Below are positions 5,710 through 7,487 of a stretch of DNA of 7,487 bases, piece after piece; position 1 is the first letter of the stretch, and each line of letters opens with the position of its first letter. This DNA comes from Deltaproteobacteria bacterium RIFOXYA12_FULL_61_11. GTDB lineage: Bacteria > Bdellovibrionota_F > JAHFAK01 > YA12-FULL-61-11. The stretch lies in assembly GCA_001799195.1 (NCBI GenBank), contig MGSU01000126.1, positions 2,659 to 10,145 of the forward strand, given 5' to 3'. The position numbers and the translations under genes are program-made. Under the pieces are notes generated by a model. That model saw nothing but the letters and a program-made list of their open reading frames with translations, ran no database searches and had not been told where the DNA came from.

Positions 5710-7023
5710 TCAGGTACGCCCCCCCACCGCCCCCTCTTGGGGCACGGGGGGAGGTTGGAGTTCAGCGTAGATCTTACGCAGACGGGTACCGTGGACCTCC
5801 TGCACGCGGAAGAGGATGTCCTGATGGACGATGCTTTCCCCATAGCGGGGGATGCGTTCGAAGAGGTTGAGCACCAAGCCACCGACCGTGCGAATATCCT
5901 GGTTCGCGTGGTTCAAACTCCGGCCGATCAGGGCCGAGAAATCCTCCAGGGACATGGCCGCCGCAACGCTGAAGGCCTGGTCGGAGACCCGATCGTAGGT
6001 CCACTCGGCGTCGTCGTACTCGTCGCGGATGTCACCGAACAGTTCTTCGAGCAGGTCCTCCATGGTGATCAGTCCGGCAATGGCTCCGTATTCGTTAACT
6101 ACCATGGCCAAGTGAATGCGCCTAGTCTTGAACTCGCGGAACAGGACGCTGGCCTTCTGGCTCGGCGGAACATAATGCGGTGGCCGGAGGTGATCGCGCA
6201 GGACGAAGGTGCGGGGAGATTCGAGGAATAAGGGCAAGAGGTCCTTGAGGTAGAGGATGCCCACGACATTGTCCTGGTCGCCATGGTAAATGGGGACGCG
6301 CGAGTAGCGGGAGGCCTTCAGCCGTTCGACGAGCTCTTGGAAACCGAGATCGTCGGGCAGGAACTCGATCAACGAACGGTCCCGCATGATCGCGGCGACC
6401 TTTTTGTCGCCGAACTCGAAGACCTTGTCGATCAGTTCGCGTTCCTCGGCAGCGATGGTACCCTCGGTCCTCCCGCGATCAACCAGTAGTCGGACCTCGT
6501 CCTCGGTCAGATTGCGCGGTTCCTGACCCACCTCGGCCGGGTGCGGAGTGACCTGGCTGGCGGTCAGACTGCACAAGGGCGTAGCCAGCGGTTTGAGCAC
6601 ATAGGATACAATGCCCAGGGGCAGTCTCCAGGCGCGGAGCCAGGGGAGAGGGTAACGCTCGGCCACGCGCCGAGGCAGGATCTCCCCGAGGAACAGGAGG
6701 AGGGGGAGGAGGAGCAGGGCTGCGGTGAGCACCCCCAACCAGGGCATCGGACTCTCGAACCGCACGCCGAGCGCCAGGACAACGCCGGCAAGGGCCAGTT
6801 GGGACAGGCTCTTTCCGAGGAGCAAGGTGAAGAAGAGGAGTCTGGTCCGCTCGAGCGTCTGTCCGAACGGCGCGGCGCGGCGCTGTTCGTCCTCGTCGAG
6901 ACCCTGCTTTCGCAGGCGCTCGTCCAGACTGGTATAGGCGGCTTCGGTACCGCTGAACATGACCGTGAGCAGGAGGAGACCCACACCGGCAAGTATCAGG
7001 GGCAGGAGGTCTACCTCGCTCAT
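5710..7023 (-). CDS. HlyC/CorC-family CNNM (DUF21) - CBS pair - CorC_HlyC protein, canonical copy
   Basis: The 437-aa inner-membrane protein has the full family layout. Its DUF21/CNNM domain (1 to about 155) has hydrophobic segments near 6-23, 61-86, 95-113 and 132-150 and the conserved motifs MFSGTEAAYTSL (22-33) and GEILPRR (113-119). Two CBS motifs lie at about 215-266 (SRYSRVPIY-type, VVGILYLKDLL) and 280-332 (MVVNEYGAIAGLITMEDLLE, then GDIRDEYDD). A CorC_HlyC domain spans about 345-425 (TVGGLVLNLFERIPRYGE). Known relatives take part in Mg2+/Co2+ export or resistance; the old 'haemolysin' label is historical. The ATG is 25 nt after the lon stop codon with GAGGT 11 nt upstream, so the gene is probably in an operon with lon and the downstream paralogue. 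The C-terminal tail is Pro/Gly-rich and probably disordered. Confidence 0.9.
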   Translation of the reverse strand: MSEVDLLPLILAGVGLLLLTVMFSGTEAAYTSLDERLRKQGLDEDEQRRAAPFGQTLERTRLLFFTLLLGKSLSQLALAGVVLALGVRFESPMPWLGVLTAALLLLPLLLFLGEILPRRVAERYPLPWLRAWRLPLGIVSYVLKPLATPLCSLTASQVTPHPAEVGQEPRNLTEDEVRLLVDRGRTEGTIAAEERELIDKVFEFGDKKVAAIMRDRSLIEFLPDDLGFQELVERLKASRYSRVPIYHGDQDNVVGILYLKDLLPLFLESPRTFVLRDHLRPPHYVPPSQKASVLFREFKTRRIHLAMVVNEYGAIAGLITMEDLLEELFGDIRDEYDDAEWTYDRVSDQAFSVAAAMSLEDFSALIGRSLNHANQDIRTVGGLVLNLFERIPRYGESIVHQDILFRVQEVHGTRLRKIYAELQPPPVPQEGAVGGRT

Positions 7024-7048
7024 CGGGCCCGGCTACCTCGCCTGGCGT

Positions 7049-7487
7049 TCATACCGTCACCCTGCCAACACGTTCGCCGCGTTTGAGCCTGGGCCTGGCC
7101 GGAGGCTTTCCGGACTCGGGAAGCGCTATTGGCGTGAAACGCACCGGCTCCCGGAAGGCCCTGGCCACGACCTGTTCGATACTCTCGACCAGGTGGAAGG
7201 TGAGTTTACGACGCAATGCCGGCTGTATATCTTCGAGATCATTGGCATTCTTTGCCGGCAAGATGACCTGGAACAGTCCCGAGCGCAACGCGGCCAGCAC
7301 CTTTTCCTTGATACCTCCGACCGGGAGGACGCGGCCCTGGAGGGTGATCTCACCGGTCATGACCACCTCGCGGGAAACCGGGACGCGGCAGATCGCCGAG
7401 AGCAGGGCCGTGGCCATGGTCACCCCGGCGGACGGACCGTCCTTGGGAATGGCGCCGGCCGGTACGTGGACATGGACCTCGTGGTTC
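7049..7487 (-). CDS. lon: ATP-dependent protease Lon, C-terminal part (5' end outside window)
   Basis: The last 145 residues of a Lon serine protease are present; the reading frame is open through the right edge. They belong to the Ser-Lys proteolytic domain. HVPAGAIPKDGPSAG carries the catalytic serine (residue 19 of the visible part), and GRVLPVGGIKEKVLAAL carries the catalytic lysine (second K of KEK, 43 residues after the Ser, the spacing seen in E. coli S679/K722). MTGEITL lies between them. Lon is a cytoplasmic hexameric AAA+ protease that degrades misfolded and regulatory proteins. The end is a basic tail (KPPARPRLKRGERVGR) longer than in many Lons. The ATPase and N-terminal substrate-binding domains are outside the window, so completeness and the promoter cannot be judged. 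Two CNNM-type genes follow on the same strand. Confidence 0.95.
   Translation of the reverse strand, partial: NHEVHVHVPAGAIPKDGPSAGVTMATALLSAICRVPVSREVVMTGEITLQGRVLPVGGIKEKVLAALRSGLFQVILPAKNANDLEDIQPALRRKLTFHLVESIEQVVARAFREPVRFTPIALPESGKPPARPRLKRGERVGRVTV

Noticed and set aside
6541-7086. Plus-strand ORF of 181 codons opposite the first CNNM gene
   Set aside because: The Gln/Glu/Gly-rich antisense of Leu-rich transmembrane codons is a typical shadow of a membrane protein gene.

Overview
The window is GC-rich (about 60% by eye) and densely coded. It comes from a Gram-negative-type bacterium, as suggested by a bacterial FtnA-like ferritin, an HD-GYP response regulator, Lon and paired HlyC/CorC-type CBS proteins. 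A proteobacterial or Desulfobacterota/Desulfuromonadia-like host seems plausible, but no feature here fixes the taxonomy. There are no rRNA, tRNA, insertion-sequence or CRISPR signals.

Layout. (1) Positions 35-307 (+) hold a HicB-family antitoxin; a partner toxin, if present, would lie upstream of the window. (2) Positions 308-569 are non-coding with only small inverted repeats. (3) Positions 570-1391 (-) encode a secreted double-psi beta-barrel (RlpA-like) protein with a proline-rich tail. (4) A divergent intergenic region carries promoter-like elements in both directions. The rightward one precedes a small helical ORF of 74 codons (1540-1764). (5) A second TTGACA promoter overlaps the end of that ORF and leads into a ferritin (1824-2336) with a complete ferroxidase centre. 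(6) Positions 2418-4424 (+) encode a 668-aa regulator: degenerate GGDEF-like domain, receiver, GAF-like domain, coiled coil and an intact HD-GYP c-di-GMP phosphodiesterase domain. (7) Convergent to it, on the minus strand, is a three-gene transcription unit read from the right edge: lon (C-terminal part only), then two tandem CNNM/DUF21-CBS-CBS-CorC_HlyC membrane proteins (7023-5710 and 5697-4471).

How the genes may work together. The minus-strand unit joins an ATP- and Mg2+-dependent quality-control protease to two divergent CNNM-type (Mg2+/Co2+ efflux-associated) proteins. Spacings of 25 and 12 nt imply co-transcription. The second CNNM copy has changed residues in the otherwise conserved membrane signature motifs, which suggests specialisation or a heteromeric partnership. 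The ferritin and the HD-GYP regulator each look independently expressed. No clearly new multi-gene system is evident. The most unusual items are the GGDEF-remnant N-terminus of the regulator, the small promoter-driven ORF before ferritin, and the asymmetric CNNM pair beside lon.
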